DNA of 64,000 nt from Hofstenia miamia (lineage: Eukaryota; Xenacoelomorpha; Acoela), in the NCBI GenBank assembly GCA_004352715.1, contig SCFE01000104.1:235393-299392 (forward strand), read 5' to 3'. The position numbers were made by a program, and so were the translations under genes. Below, piece by piece: positions 10,953-21,590 of this stretch. Within the stretch, counting starts at the first letter, position 1. The number at the start of each line of letters is the position of its first letter. The notes beneath the pieces are model-generated. The model was not told the DNA's origin and did not search any database. It worked only from the letters and a program-made list of their open reading frames with translations.

Positions 10953-12120
10953 GTTCTGTGCCCAATAATCTATCTGTAAGTCGAGACGTATTAGCTCTGG
11001 AATTGTTGTGTTTTTTGCTGCTTTCTCCCATGGGAAGATGTTTTCACCTAAATGGCATGCATTTTCTAAGTGCTTGGGAATATCTTCCTGTGTTGTTATC
11101 ATTATGATTATGATTCTGAAATTTTGTACTCTTGCCATTCTTGTTGTGTCATTCACTTTCTTTTCTAATGTCTTTGTATATTCTCTCTGTTTTAATATAT
11201 GTATGATTGTGAGGTTTTCTGCATCCATGTTTATTTCCGGTATCTCAGCGATTTTGTCTTTGTATGCCATTATTGCTTGTGTTGTATCCAATGTGAATGC
11301 GTCATCAAATACGACATGCACCATACTGCGCATGTATGGCCTCTCTAATGTTTNNNNNNNNNNNNNNNNNNNNNNNNNNNNNNNNNNNNNNNNNNNNNNN
11401 NNNNNNNNNNNNNNNNNNNNNNNNNNNNNNNNNNNNNNNNNNNNNNNNNNNNNNNNNNNNNNNNNNNNNNNNNNNNNNNNNNNNNNNNNNNNNNNNNNNN
11501 NNNNNNNNNNNNNNNNNNNNNNNNNNNNNNNNNNNNNNNNNNNNNNNNNNNNNNNNNNNNNNNNNNNNNNNNNNNNNNNNNNNNNNNNNNNNNNNNNNNN
11601 NNNNNNNNNNNNNNNNNNNNNNNNNNNNNNNNNNNNNNNNNNNNNNNNNNNNNNNNNNNNNNNNNNNNNNNNNNNNNNNNNNNNNNNNNNNNNNNNNNNN
11701 NNNNNNNNNNNNNNNNNNNNNNNNNNNNNNNNNNNNNNNNNNNNNNNNNNNNNNNNNNNNNNNNNNNNNNNNNNNNNNNNNNNNNNNNNNNNNNNNNNNN
11801 NNNNNNNNNNNNNNNNNNNNNNNNNNNNNNNNNNNNNNNNNNNNNNNNNNNNNNNNNNNNNGTATATGGGTCTTTGTTTCTGGGGATAGTTTTGCAAATG
11901 CATTATAATGCATCTTTGAAGTTCCCATGAAATAAGGATGTAAGGTTTCCCCATTGATTTTCAACATTTGCTTTTCTCTTTCTCTTGATCTAACCATTCT
12001 CTCTGATGTTGTTTCTGTGGAGGCGTGTAGCTGAGTCATCCTTAATGGTAGTTTACTGGTGCTTGGTTCACAGTCTGAAGGCTGTGAATCTGTGCTGATA
12101 TTTTCTACTGCTTCACCCTT
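10953..12120 (-). pseudogene. ORF-X, copy B (N-terminal part, gapped)
   Basis: Large extra ORF downstream of integrase, function unknown. The N-terminal part at 11862-12070 has TQLHAS, ERMVRSREREKQ, LHPYFMGTSKM and KLSPETKTHI; these blocks recur in copies D and E. After the N gap it resumes with LERPYMRSMVHVVFDDAFTL, QAIMAYKDKIAEIPEIN, a helical Lys/Glu-rich section and DLQIDYW. The frame is then cut by the LTR junction at 10952/10953. No signal peptide, transmembrane helix or glycoprotein character is seen, so a retroviral envelope is unlikely. The upstream linker contains stops. Confidence 0.65.
11354..11861. other. Assembly gap (N)
   Basis: Unknown bases within ORF-X of copy B. Confidence 1.
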
Positions 12121-12480
12121 GAATCAGCTTACAGTTACTCCTATCAGCACTTGACCAGCTGTGGTTTCAGATGAGATGACGTCAGCCTTGAATCACTTTC
12201 TTATCTCCACAGTTCTTCCACCACTTACACCTTCCCCTGGAACTCCACATGTCTCACCGCCTTTGAATTGGCGTTGTGGACTTTGGGAGGGAAAGTTGTG
12301 CAGTGCACCAGTTTTCTGCATGCCCTTGAATTGGTGGTGCAGATCCCTGGTGGGAGAGGCTTTTTGTCTGTTGGTCTCTCTGCCCTTGAGTCAGCCTTGA
12401 GGACTACTAGGACGCCGTCTCACTCTACATTGTCTATTCATCAGTTCTTTGTTCTCGTCCCTTCTACCCTTGATCTGACG
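12115..12480 (-). repeat. Degenerate DSR-motif linker between integrase tail and ORF-X (copy B)
   Basis: Contains repeated motifs resembling CCCTTGARTC on the plus strand (12117, 12189, 12263, 12331, 12388, 12469), roughly 55-80 bp apart. Equivalent linkers are at 39050-39420 (copy D) and 53931-54335 (copy E). In copy E the motif spacing is a multiple of three and it reads as D-S/L-R-A peptides. Function is unknown. Confidence 0.55.
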
Positions 12481-14115
12481 TCTGGTTTGAGAACTTCTTC
12501 ACACTCTCCTTCTCCTGTTTGTTCTTGAGAGTTCCTCTGGCTGCTGGGCTCTGCACACTCTCTTTTTCATTGGTGGGTGCATCATTTTCTTCTAGTTTCC
12601 TAAATGCAGTTAATAAATTTATATCCCATATTTCAGGGTCATATATAGGTTTATTTCTCACTGCCCTCTGAGGCAGTACTCTTTGGTTCAGGTCATCATT
12701 TCTGATCTCTGCTGTGTACTCATCATCGAATTCTTCTACATGTATGCTATCTAAATCATACATATCATATATAATTTCATTGCCATTAATTCAGCATATT
12801 CTAAATTCAGCTTTATCATCTATCTTCGTTTCTTCGATGTCTGCTGTTGCTCTCTTCAGGTTTTGAAAATGTAAAAGTCTATTGTTGTCTAGCATGTATT
12901 CATTGTTCAGTAGTGTTTGTGTTATCATGTGGGGCTGGACCATACTGTTTTCAACTTCCAGACTTGGTTTGTTGCTATGAGTTTAATCAGTGTGAATGCA
13001 TATACATTGTCGCCTACCTTATGTGCGTGACCATAAATTTTTTTATTGTAATTGCATTGTTGTCTCACTGCAGACTTCTTTATATTGTGACACATCATCT
13101 CATGAATTCCTGTGATCTGGTTTCTTAATTGTTGTATGTATGTGTTGTCCAATTTCCCACTGTAATTGGTATACTGCATCAAGAGCGGGGTTGCTGCCTC
13201 TCTTCCAAACATGGCTTTGAATGGTGATACTCCAGTTGTTGCATGTACTGAGGTATTGTAATAGTATTCAATCATTTCGATAACCTCTCTCCATTTATTT
13301 CCTCCTATTCGTGTTGTTGCTACTCTAATTAGCTTGATCAATGTTCGGTTAAGTCATTCTACTGCTCCATTGGCCTGTGGATGATAGGCAGTTGTTTGTT
13401 CACTTGTGATTTCTAGTAACTTCACCATCTCTTGGAAATTCCACTTTCGAACTGAGGCCCTTTATCTGTTATGATCGTTTCCATCAGTCCCAATCTCAAT
13501 ATCCATTCTTTTAAGACTAGCTCGGCTGTGGTTTCCACTGTGGTGTTTTGCATCAGGACCATTCTCACATATTTGGTAAAGTTGTCCACCATTACTAGTA
13601 GGTACTGATAACCTTCGGCGTCCTTTGATAGCATCTCCAAATCTATATGGACTATTTCATTGGGTTGCGTCGCGATAATTTTCTCTAGTGGTGCTCATTG
13701 TGTTGGGAAGTGCTGTTTGTTGTTTAGTAGGCATGTCATGCATTTGTTGATAATGTCTTCCACGACTTTCCTGACAGCTGTTGTTATGAACCATGCATTG
13801 AACGTTTTCTCCATCTGTGTTATTCCTAAGTGACCCTTCTCATGGATTTTCCGTATCAATTCCCTTTTAAAGTAATCGGGTATTGTGATTTGGTTATTTC
13901 CAGCTTCAACATATAGCAGTCCATTCTTGTTCATCTTCCACTTGTAATGTTCATAATATCCTGCCGTTATTTTAGATAATGTTGTTTGTGGTTCTTTTAT
14001 TTTTTTTATAATCTCACTTAGGACTATATCATCTTTTTGTTTGTCCACTATCTCTTGTTCTGTTATTTCCTCTCTTATGAGTATCGGTTGCACTGCTTGA
14101 CCCTTCTTATCAACA
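12481..14115 (-). pseudogene. Copy B integrase with C-terminal tail
   Basis: From the right: connection segment VDKKGQAVQP, then the zinc-binding HHCC module with HEKGH and CMTC, first Asp in the DLEML-like block, DNFTKY, ITDKGPQF with the second Asp, and AYHPQANGAVE with the catalytic Glu at about 13350-13390. All three acidic residues are therefore present, unlike copies A and D. A frameshift follows ITDKGPQF, and a TGA directly follows the Glu where Arg (CGA) would stand. The tail (12464-12960) has the GPY/F-like region and the acidic ELDSL-like segment followed by VLPQRAVRNK. Confidence 0.8.
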
Positions 14116-14548
14116 NGTCCCAATCTCAATATCCATTCTTTTAAGACTAGCTCAGCTGTGGTTTCCACTGTGGTGTTTTGCATCAGGACCATTCTCACAT
14201 ATTTGGTAAAGTTGTCCACCATTATTAGTAGGTACTGATAACCTTCGACGTCCTTTGATAGCATCTCTAAATCTATATGGACTACTTCATTGGGTTGAGT
14301 CGCGATAATTTTCTCTAGTGGTGCTCATTGTGTTGGGAAGTGCTGTTTGTTGTTTAGTAGGCATGTCGTGCATTTGTTGATAATGTCTTCCACGACTTTC
14401 CTGACAGCTGTTGTTATGAACCATGCATTGAACGTTTTCTCCATCTGTGTTATTCCTAAGTGACCCTTCTCATGGATTTTTCGTATCAATTCCCTCTTGA
14501 AGTAAATGGGTATCGCGATTTGGTTATTTCTGGCTTTGACGTACTTCT
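13484..14548 (-). repeat. Duplicated integrase segment around single N
   Basis: Sequence 13484-13925 recurs at 14117-14548 with only a few differences, the two copies lying on either side of an N at 14116. The second copy then jumps from integrase directly into RNase H at about 14549, so most of RNase H is missing. The pattern fits two haplotype or paralogue contigs joined in tandem. Confidence 0.75.
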
Positions 14549-15660
14549 TTCCCATTTCTTATTTGTCCCAATATTGCTCCAATTGCCACCTTACTTGCGT
14601 CACAATCTAGTATAAATTTCTCATTGTAATCTGGTGTGTTGAGGGAAGGTAATTTCACGAGTTCTTCTTTGATGTTGTCGAGTTCCTCTTGTTCCTGCCA
14701 CGTCCATACAAATGGAACTGCCTTCCTCATCAATCAGGTCATCTTCACTGTTTTTCCAGCTATATTTGGAATAAAGGTTCCACAATAATTGAAGAATCCC
14801 ATGATTATCTGAATATCCTTTTTGTTGTTTGGTTTCTCTATCTTCTGGATCATCTCTTGGGCATTGTCCTTCATGCAAATCCTCCCTCTTTCTATCGTTC
14901 TTCCAAGGAACACTATCTTTTCCTTGAGGATGTTGCATTTATTTTCGTTAATCCGGAGTCCCGCGTTTTCCAAGATGTTCTTTCCAATTTTTCTAGATGT
15001 TCTTGGATTGTGTCACTTGTGACTATGATGTCATCTATATAGGCGTCGACTCCCTCTTCCATTCTATGTGTCTTGTTTTTGAGTAGCTTCGGTCTGTATC
15101 TCTGAAATGTTGCTGGTGCGTTGCAAAGTCTGAATGCCATATATATCCATTTGTACAGCCCATATGGGGTTATGAATGCTGTCTTCTTGATATCTTCTTC
15201 CTCCATTTTCACATGGCAGTAGGCCTTACATAAATCCAAAGTTGTAAAATATTTATGTTTACTGGCTTCATAGAGCATGTCCTCTATTTGCAGTAAGGGG
15301 TACAAATCCTTCTTTGTCACCTCATTGAGTTTACGGAAATCAATGCATAGTTGGTACTGATTTCCCTGCTTTACAAACACTGTTGGTGCTGCGTACGGGC
15401 TCTTGCTTTGCCGAATGATTTTATTGTCAATTAGTTCTTCTAGTATCTGATTGTATTCTTCCTTCAGCTGCTCAGGTACTCTTTTGACTGGTAATTTGAT
15501 TGGTTTGTCTGTTATTGTGACAATTTTGTGTTTTTCACCTACTGCCTGACCAACACTTATCTCTCCATAGTTGAATATGTGTTTATGCTTCTCTAGGAGT
15601 GTTCTTAGTTGAATGATGTCTCGTTCTTCTAGATGTTGATAATCCTCATCATTTAGTTCG
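14549..15660 (-). pseudogene. Copy B reverse transcriptase with start of RNase H
   Basis: Ty3-type RT. It reads VFVKQGNQYQLCIDFRKLNE, FTTLDLCKAYCHVKM with the first Asp, AFRLCNAPATFQRY, and an intact AYIDDIIV box (YxDD) at about 15025-15045. The thumb block IMGFFNYCGTFIPN follows, then QEELDNIKEEL and LDCDASKVAIGA, the first RNase H strand. It stops at the deletion at about 14549. Frameshifts occur near 14920-14980 and 14740. The active-site residues are intact although the frame is not. Confidence 0.85.
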
Positions 15661-16184
15661 GGTATCCTGTGTGTGTTTTCCTCTTCTGCTTTTGCCCAAC
15701 GCCCTCAAGTCGGCTTTTGGGAGTACTTGCAACTTCGATGGTGTTTGTCCACTCACCCTTGAGTCGGCCATGTGGAGTACTATCTGCTTTCCTTTGCAAG
15801 TCCTTGAATCAACCATGCAAATTACTTGCTCCATCGTCATATTCCATTGCATTCCAGATGAGTCTGATGTTGGTTCTAATGTATTTTCCATATATTCTTA
15901 TCTGAGATCTTTTCAGATTCATGTTCTGGTTTGTAGCTTTCAGAATTGGTACCCTTCCTTTTCCGTGTTTTATCATACAAATCCTAGACAGCATTGAAAC
16001 TCATTTGGTGTTAATGCCTTTATTGTCATATAGCATTATATCATCAGTGATATTGTCTTCTGTCTTGATTGTGTGCATTTTACACTGATGTGGCTGTAGA
16101 TGAATGTGTAACTGTTCTCTGCTTTTCCTGTTCTTCCTCGATTTCCATTTCTTCTTCTTTTACTTTTATTGTTTTTTTCATGTA
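15661..16184 (-). pseudogene. Copy B protease-RT linker with DSR repeats
   Basis: Linker of pol. On the minus strand it encodes three short repeats with DSR or DLR (VDSRTCKGK, ADSRVSG, ADLRALGK), whose DNA motifs are spaced 45 and 54 bp apart, both multiples of three. Further toward the protease are RISGKYIR-like and TIKVKEEEMEI segments. The TA target of the mariner-like element lies at 16183-16184; the frame continues at 17663. Confidence 0.6.
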
Positions 16185-16388
16185 ACCTCTGTTCGAAAAG
16201 TCTGCGTGCATTCTATTTAAATTATAGCGTGGCAATATCTAATTGTGAGAATGTAATTGTCTCTGTGTTACTCATCGTGTCTGTTGTTTAGTTGTCTGCG
16301 CCAATGAGATTGAATGCAATTTGTGATTGATTGTTTGTTTACATTAAACTAAGTTCTCTCTCTCTGTTAAAATAATTTGCACGAAATT

Positions 16389-17598
16389 ATGCCACGCGTT
16401 AATCGAAATATTGAGTTGAGTGAAAACGAGCGCAGACAAATTCTATTGCGATATCTTAAAATTAAAAATCATAATTCTGACGAAAGCGTTGTTGATCTAT
16501 GTCAAGAATATCAAATTGGCCGAAATTATCCTGCTGCCCTTTTTAAAAAATTCCAAGCAACGAATACTTTAAGATCCAAATCAAGACAAGGAAGACCAAG
16601 CAAGGTACAGAACCAAGAATTGCAAAATCAGATGGTACGTTTGATTCGCACTAATAGACGCAGAAATAGCACTTGTCNNNNNNNNNNNNNNNNNNNNNNN
16701 NNNNNNNNNNNNNNNNNNNNNNNNNNNNNNNNNNNNNNNNNNNNNNNNNNNNNNNNNNNNNNNNNNNNNNNNNNNNNNNNNNNNNNNNNNNNNNNNNNNN
16801 NNNNNNNNNNNNNNNNNNNNNNNNNNNNNNNNNNNNNNNNNNNNNNNNNNNNNNNNNNNNNNNNNNNNNNNNNNNNNNNNNNNNNNNNNNNNNNNNNNNN
16901 NNNNNNNNNNNNNNNNNNNNNNNNNNNNNNNNNNNNNNNNNNNNNNNNNNNNNNNNNNNNNNNNNNNNNNNNNNNNNNNNNNNNNNNNNNNNNNNNNNNN
17001 NNNNNNNNNNNNNNNNNNNNNNNNNNNNNNNNNNNNNNNNNNNNNNNNNNNNNNNNNNNNNNNNNNNNNNNNNNNNNNNNNNNNNNNNNNNNNNNNNNNN
17101 NNNNNNNNNNNNNNNNNNNNNNNNNNNNNNNNNNNNNNNNNNNNNNNNNNNNNNNNNNNNNNNNNNNNNNNNNNNNNNNNNNNNNNNNNNNNNNNNNNNN
17201 NNNNNNNNNNNNNNNNNNNNNNNNNNNNNNNNNNNNNNNNNNNNNNNNNNNNNNNNNNNNNNNNNNNNNNNNNNNNNNNNNNNNNNNNNNNNNNNNNNNN
17301 NNNNNNNNNNNNNNNNNNNNNNNNNNNNNNNNNNNNNNNNNNNNNNNNNNNNNNNNNNNNNNNNNNNNNNNNNNNNNNNNNNNNNNNNNNNNNNNNNNNN
17401 NNNNNNNNNNNNNNNNNNNNNNNNNNNNNNNNNNNNNGAGTGGAACTCCTGGATCCTCAAAATAGAGATGAATTGGATGCTTGTGTCAATCAAACTTGGA
17501 ATGACTTGAGGGGACGAGATATAATGAAATATGTAGCTCAACAAACTGATATTAGAGTTAAAATTGCTCAAAATCATGGTGGTAACAGATTTATCTAA
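16389..17598 (+). CDS. Tc1/mariner-like transposase, interior unknown
   Basis: The ATG at 16389 begins MPRVNRNIELSENERRQILL. The first about 95 residues form a helix-turn-helix DNA-binding region: a helical block, then VVDLCQEYQIG, then a basic QGRPSK linker typical between bipartite DNA-binding halves. After the gap the C-terminus is open from 17438 to the stop TAA at 17596-17598, with LLDPQNRDELDACVNQTW and a basic tail. The DDE/D catalytic residues fall in the N gap and cannot be checked. Both visible ends are intact. The transposase cuts and pastes its own element via the flanking inverted ends (family knowledge). Confidence 0.75.
16678..17437. other. Assembly gap (N)
   Basis: Unknown bases covering the catalytic domain of the mariner-like transposase. 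Confidence 1.
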
Positions 17599-17660
17599 AC
17601 GTGTACTTAGTTTTGTAATTGTTTTATTTTTCAATGCACGCAGACTTTTTGAACAGAGGT

Positions 17661-18040
17661 TAGTTAATGACACAACCTTTTTTGTCAGAAAGTCGTTTCC
17701 TAATATGACTTCATATGGTAATGCGTTATTATGTGTGTCCACCACCACTAGAGGTTTTTGAATGTTGTGTTTGCAATTCTAATTTGTACAACATTTATCA
17801 TTCCTTTTGTGTCTATATAATCCCCTGAAGTGTTAATTAATCTCTTGATACAATTCTTCATGTCTTCTCATTGGAATCCCAGTTTTGTAGCTCATTTATC
17901 AGTAATTATAGATGTTGCTGCTCCAGTATTGATTGTCGCTTTTGTCATCACTCCATTAATGGCTATTGTTATCATATTCATCATGTCAAGGTTTGTTAGG
18001 ATCATTATTGCTGCACGGTTGTTATGAGTCAACACTCTAC
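17661..18040 (-). pseudogene. Copy B protease region, catalytic Asp lost
   Basis: Minus-strand retropepsin region. The active-site triad reads N-T-G in ATINTGAATSIITD: the codon at 17928-17930 is AAT where the catalytic Asp belongs. A TGA replaces the Cys codon found in copy A a few residues later. Further along, NALPYEVILGNDFLTKK matches the same block in copy E. The frame is displaced relative to gag by the arrangement described at 18041-18055. The TA of the mariner-like insertion is at 17661-17662. Confidence 0.75.
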
Positions 18041-20305
18041 TTAGTTTTCTGACTCCTCATCAGTTGTTGCTGCTTCGTCAATTTCGTCTTCCATCTGTAA
18101 TACGTCCTCTTCATCATAGTGGGCTTTCTCATCACCAATGACGTTTATTTGTTTTGGGCAGTCCGGTTTTTTGTGTCCTTTCTGTCCGCAACAATACCAT
18201 TTAACATCTTTCTCTTTTACTTTCCTCCTCTTGCCATCCTTTCCCTTTACTTTTATTATTTTTTCCTGTTTTGCTTCCAAGTAGGTTTTATTGGGGATGC
18301 GCGACTTGAAATTGCTTTTCCATGTTGGTGCATCTCTGTACCATGCGGCTTTCTCGTATATTTGAGCATTGTTCTCAATGGTAGCTTGTATATTGACAGC
18401 TTTCCTGATCATTCTTTCCAATTTGTCATCGACGTTGCATTTAATGTCAAACTGCGTTTTGATGCTTTCAGGCATCCCCTTGCATATATGCAAGAATAAG
18501 TTGTATTTTGAATATCTGTTTCCTTGTTGCATGTAATTCCGGATATCATCAGTTTTTCTCATTTTCATTGCATTCAAGATAATTCAGTACTGATTCTTAA
18601 AGCTTTCATTCTCATAGTAATTAATGAAGTCTCCAATTAACAATTGGTAGTCTCTTTTTGTCTCTGTGTCCAAGAGCAGATAGTGTTGGGATGCTGCTTT
18701 GGTTAGGTATAGTGGGAGTCTCACTGCTGCTGCTTGTTGGCTCACTTTCTGTTCCGTTGTCAGTTCGAACATCTGCAGCCACTCAGCAAATGTAGGATTG
18801 TAGCCATCTACTTTCCCATTGAATTTGGGTAGTGTTGCTTTGCATGGTATCATGTTGTTGGCTGTTAATTGTGGTAGAATTGAATTCTCACATTTCGGCT
18901 TTTTGTCATTTGTTTGCATATCCTCCTCTTGCAGTTGTGTGGTCATTGCTTTATTTTTTGTCTTTTGAGGTCAGAATTTTCATCTGATTCTTCAAATGTT
19001 ACCTCCTTGCAGGTCAGCATGTGTGGCACCTGTAACTCACTCTCCTTTCTGGCATGGAATTCGATTTCATGAGATTGCATGTCATTTCTAGTCTCTTCTT
19101 CTGTTAATCATAGCAGTCTCAATTTATCTTTCAGTTGTTCCATTTCTCCCGCCTGTAGGTCATTGTCCTTGATTAGTTGTCTGTTTGTTCTCTCTAGTTC
19201 TTGATTTTTCTCTTGCCATCGCTGGTTTTCTTCTAGAAACATTTTGTTGGACTCCAACAATTGGTGAGTAAGGATTTTAATTTCATTTTGAAATAACTGA
19301 TTTTGTTCTTCTAACCGCATTTCCATGTTTACTCTGATTTCACTCAGTATCAATTCATTTTGTTGTTCCATTTCTTTGACTTTCTCATTCAATTGTTCTA
19401 CTTGTTGTCTTAGGATTTCCTCACCCTCTTTGCTCTTTTTTAACAGCACCATTATATCTAGTGAGTAGGATTGTAGCCATCTACTTTCCCATTGAATTTG
19501 GGTAGTGTTGCTTTGCATGGTATCATGTTGTTGGCTGTTAATTGTGGTAGAATTGAATTCTCACATTTCGGCTTTTTGTGATTTGTTTGCATGTCCTCTT
19601 CTTGCAGTTGTGTGGTCATTGCTTTATTTTTTGTCTTTTGAGGTCAGAATTTTCATCTGATTCTTCAAATGTTACCTCCTTGCAGGTCAGCATGTGTGGC
19701 ACCTGTAACTCACTCTCCTTTCTGGCATGGAATTCGATTTCATGAGATTGCATGTCATTTCTAGTCTCTTCTTCTGTTAATCATAGCAGTCTCAATTTAT
19801 CTTTCAGTTGTTCCATTTCTCCCGCCTGTAGGTCATTGTCCTTGATTAGTTGTCTGTTTGTTCTCTCTAGTTCTTGATTTTTCTCTTGCCATCGCTGGTT
19901 TTCTTCTAGAAACATTTTGTTGGACTCCAACAATTGGTGAGTAAGGATTTTAATTTCATTTTGAAATAACTGATTTTGTTCTTCTAACCGCATTTCCATG
20001 TTTACTCTGATTTCACTCAGTATCAATTCATTTTGTTGTTCCATTTCTTTGACTTTCTCATTCAATTGTTCTACTTGTTGTCTTAGGATTTCCTCACCCT
20101 CTTTGCTCTTTTTTAACAGCACCATTATATCTAGTGGGTTTGTGTCTATGGGGTTCGTCCCTGGGGGTGAACTAAAGGATTGTAGTTCTGTGTCTGTGGC
20201 ATCTGTTGCTGAATTCTTGCCGAAGTACAGCAATGATCAAATTGTTCTGGGAGTTACTGCTTTCTTAGCAGTTTTCTTGGCGCATCCTTTTCTGGTTTTT
20301 GTCAT
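18041..20305 (-). pseudogene. Copy B gag with internal 673-bp duplication
   Basis: The start codon is at 20303-20305 (MTKTRKGCAKK, basic), soon followed by a TGA. Next is a strongly coiled-coil region rich in Glu, Gln and Lys, present twice because of a tandem duplication. The capsid-like part includes LPKFNGKVDGYNPTF, PLYLTKAASQHYLLLD and KCNVDDKLERMIRKAV. The zinc knuckle is damaged: the first Cys is Trp in KWYCCGQKGHKKPDC. Gag ends ESEN-stop at 18041-18055, as in copies A and E. The region 18947-19107 has stops. Confidence 0.8.
18792..20137 (-). repeat. 673-bp tandem duplication in gag of copy B
   Basis: 18792-19464 is repeated at 19465-20137 with only a few substitutions. It covers the coiled coil and the beginning of the capsid-like domain. 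No N lies at the junction. Confidence 0.9.
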
Positions 20306-20513
20306 ATTTTCTTCTGGTTTGTAGTGGCTTTCCCATCTCTAGGTTGCAATTCCAGGATCTCAGTGAAGTGCATTTGTTCAGTCTGGGGTATCTCTCTTCA
20401 TTTAATTGTTAGTTGGTTTGTGTAACAACTTGCTGCTTTTGTTCACTTATAGCTTATACTGTCGTTTTGTGGGTGGTTTAACTGAATGTTTCTTCTGTAG
20501 ATTTGCTGTTCTT

Positions 20514-20530
20514 GGCTGTCATGGTCGCCA
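20514..20530 (-). promoter_or_regulatory. Primer-binding site, copy B
   Basis: Directly downstream of the 5' LTR in element orientation is TGGCGACCATGACAGCC. PBS sequences begin TGG to pair with the tRNA CCA end. Animal tRNA-Arg genes of the GACC... acceptor type would pair over about the first 9-11 bases; this assignment is inference. Confidence 0.7.
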
Positions 20531-21401
20531 TGTAATATCCTCTACCAGGCATTATCACTGTTTATCTACTGTTACTTTATAACATTAGCTGTGTTGTTGT
20601 GGGTAAGGATTTACTTGTTGTTACTGCTTGACTAGTTTCTTCTGTTAGCTTATGTAACCTTGCTTTAATTTTTCACTGCTTAGGTGACGAAGCCATGTGG
20701 TAACCTCCATAATGATCTTCTAGTGGGCATCTGCCCAAAGCAGATCTCCACATCCAGTTTCACCATCCCATCTGATGCTTGAGTGCCACTTCTCATCTCA
20801 ATCAAGATAGCTTATGTGTACACTACATTAGCTCAGTGCTTACTCAAGNNNNNNNNNNNNNNNNNNNNNNNNNNNNNNNNNNNNNNNNNNNNNNNNNNNN
20901 NNNNNNNNNNNNNNNNNNNNNNNNNNNNNNNNNNNNNNNNNNNNNNNNNNNNNNNNNNNNNNNNNNNNNNNNNNNNNNNNNNNNNNNNNNNNNNNNNNNN
21001 NNNNNNNNNNNNNNNNNNNNNNNNNNNNNNNNNNNNNNNNNNNNNNNNNNNNNNNNNNNNNNNNNNNNNNNNNNNNNNNNNNNNNNNNNNNNNNNNNNNN
21101 NNNNNNNNNNNNNNNNNNNNNNNNNNNNNNNNNNNNNNNNNNNNNNNNNNNNNNNNNNNNNNNNNNNNNNNNNNNGATGGCGGCTATAAAATAATGTATG
21201 CATTGTTTAGTCAAAAGTATTTTTATCAACAGATACAAATATCTCTTTTTTGACACATATTTTATTCTTGGTTGCATCTTACAAATTAATCTTAAATAAT
21301 AGCAACTGTTCTAGTTATAATATTTTTAATCAACTCCTTTTCAATCTTATTCTCTTCTGCAACATTTGCAGCTTATTTCTGATTATTTGGATGATGCTAC
21401 A
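20531..21401 (-). mobile_element. 5' LTR of copy B, with N gap
   Basis: It starts TGTAATATCCTCTACCAGGC and ends GGATGATGCTACA. It abuts the PBS on the left and the duplicated TGAT on the right. GATGGCGGCT directly follows the gap, part of the conserved element upstream of the TATA box. N bases occupy 20849-21175. Confidence 0.85.
20849..21175. other. Assembly gap (N)
   Basis: Unknown bases within the 5' LTR of copy B. Confidence 1.
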
Positions 21402-21574
21402 TGATTCTTTGTCTTTGAACCTTCTTTAAATTAGGTGTAGTAGTGGTAACTGACTATATGCTGCATTAATGGTTCTTCACATGTCTTCTGTTCTTCTCTG
21501 TCATGGTTGCTTTTCTTACTATTGATTCCAAGTCCTGAGTTAGAGTGTTGGGTTGATTCTTTTTCTTGTTCTTA
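21402..21574 (-). other. Untranslated leader of copy A, continued
   Basis: Homologous to the leader of copy E (about 60460-60633), including CCTGAGTTAGAGTGTTG against CTGAGTTAGGGTGTTG. It joins 10771-10806 once copy B is removed. Confidence 0.7.
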
Positions 21575-21590
21575 TCTGTCATGGTCACCA
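21575..21590 (-). promoter_or_regulatory. Primer-binding site, copy A
   Basis: TGGTGACCATGACAGA lies directly beside the LTR at 21591. It differs from the PBS of copies B and E (TGGCGACCATGACAG) by one C-to-T change at a CpG. Confidence 0.65.

Larger units (their letters stand above)
16185..17660 (+). mobile_element. Tc1/mariner-superfamily transposon
   Basis: Inverted ends of about 28 bp start ACCTCTGTTC at 16185 and mirror GAACAGAGGT at 17660, and both ends contain AAAGTCTGCGTGCATT. TA occurs at 16183-16184 and 17661-17662, the target duplication typical of this superfamily. It encodes one transposase in the same orientation as its ends. It is inserted into the protease region of copy B, so it is younger than that copy. 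The interior is largely N. Confidence 0.85.
10811..21401 (-). mobile_element. Ty3/Gypsy copy B, inserted in the leader of copy A
   Basis: The right end is the 5' LTR 20531-21401, followed leftward by PBS, gag, protease, RT, integrase, a repeat-rich linker and ORF-X. The left end is a 142-bp stub of the 3' LTR (10811-10952). TGAT occurs on both sides (10807-10810 and 21402-21405), which identifies this as one insertion. The sequence of copy A's leader is continuous across it. A mariner-like element interrupts the protease region. A deletion joined the LTR stub directly to the middle of ORF-X, and several duplications and Ns show assembly difficulty. Confidence 0.8.
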
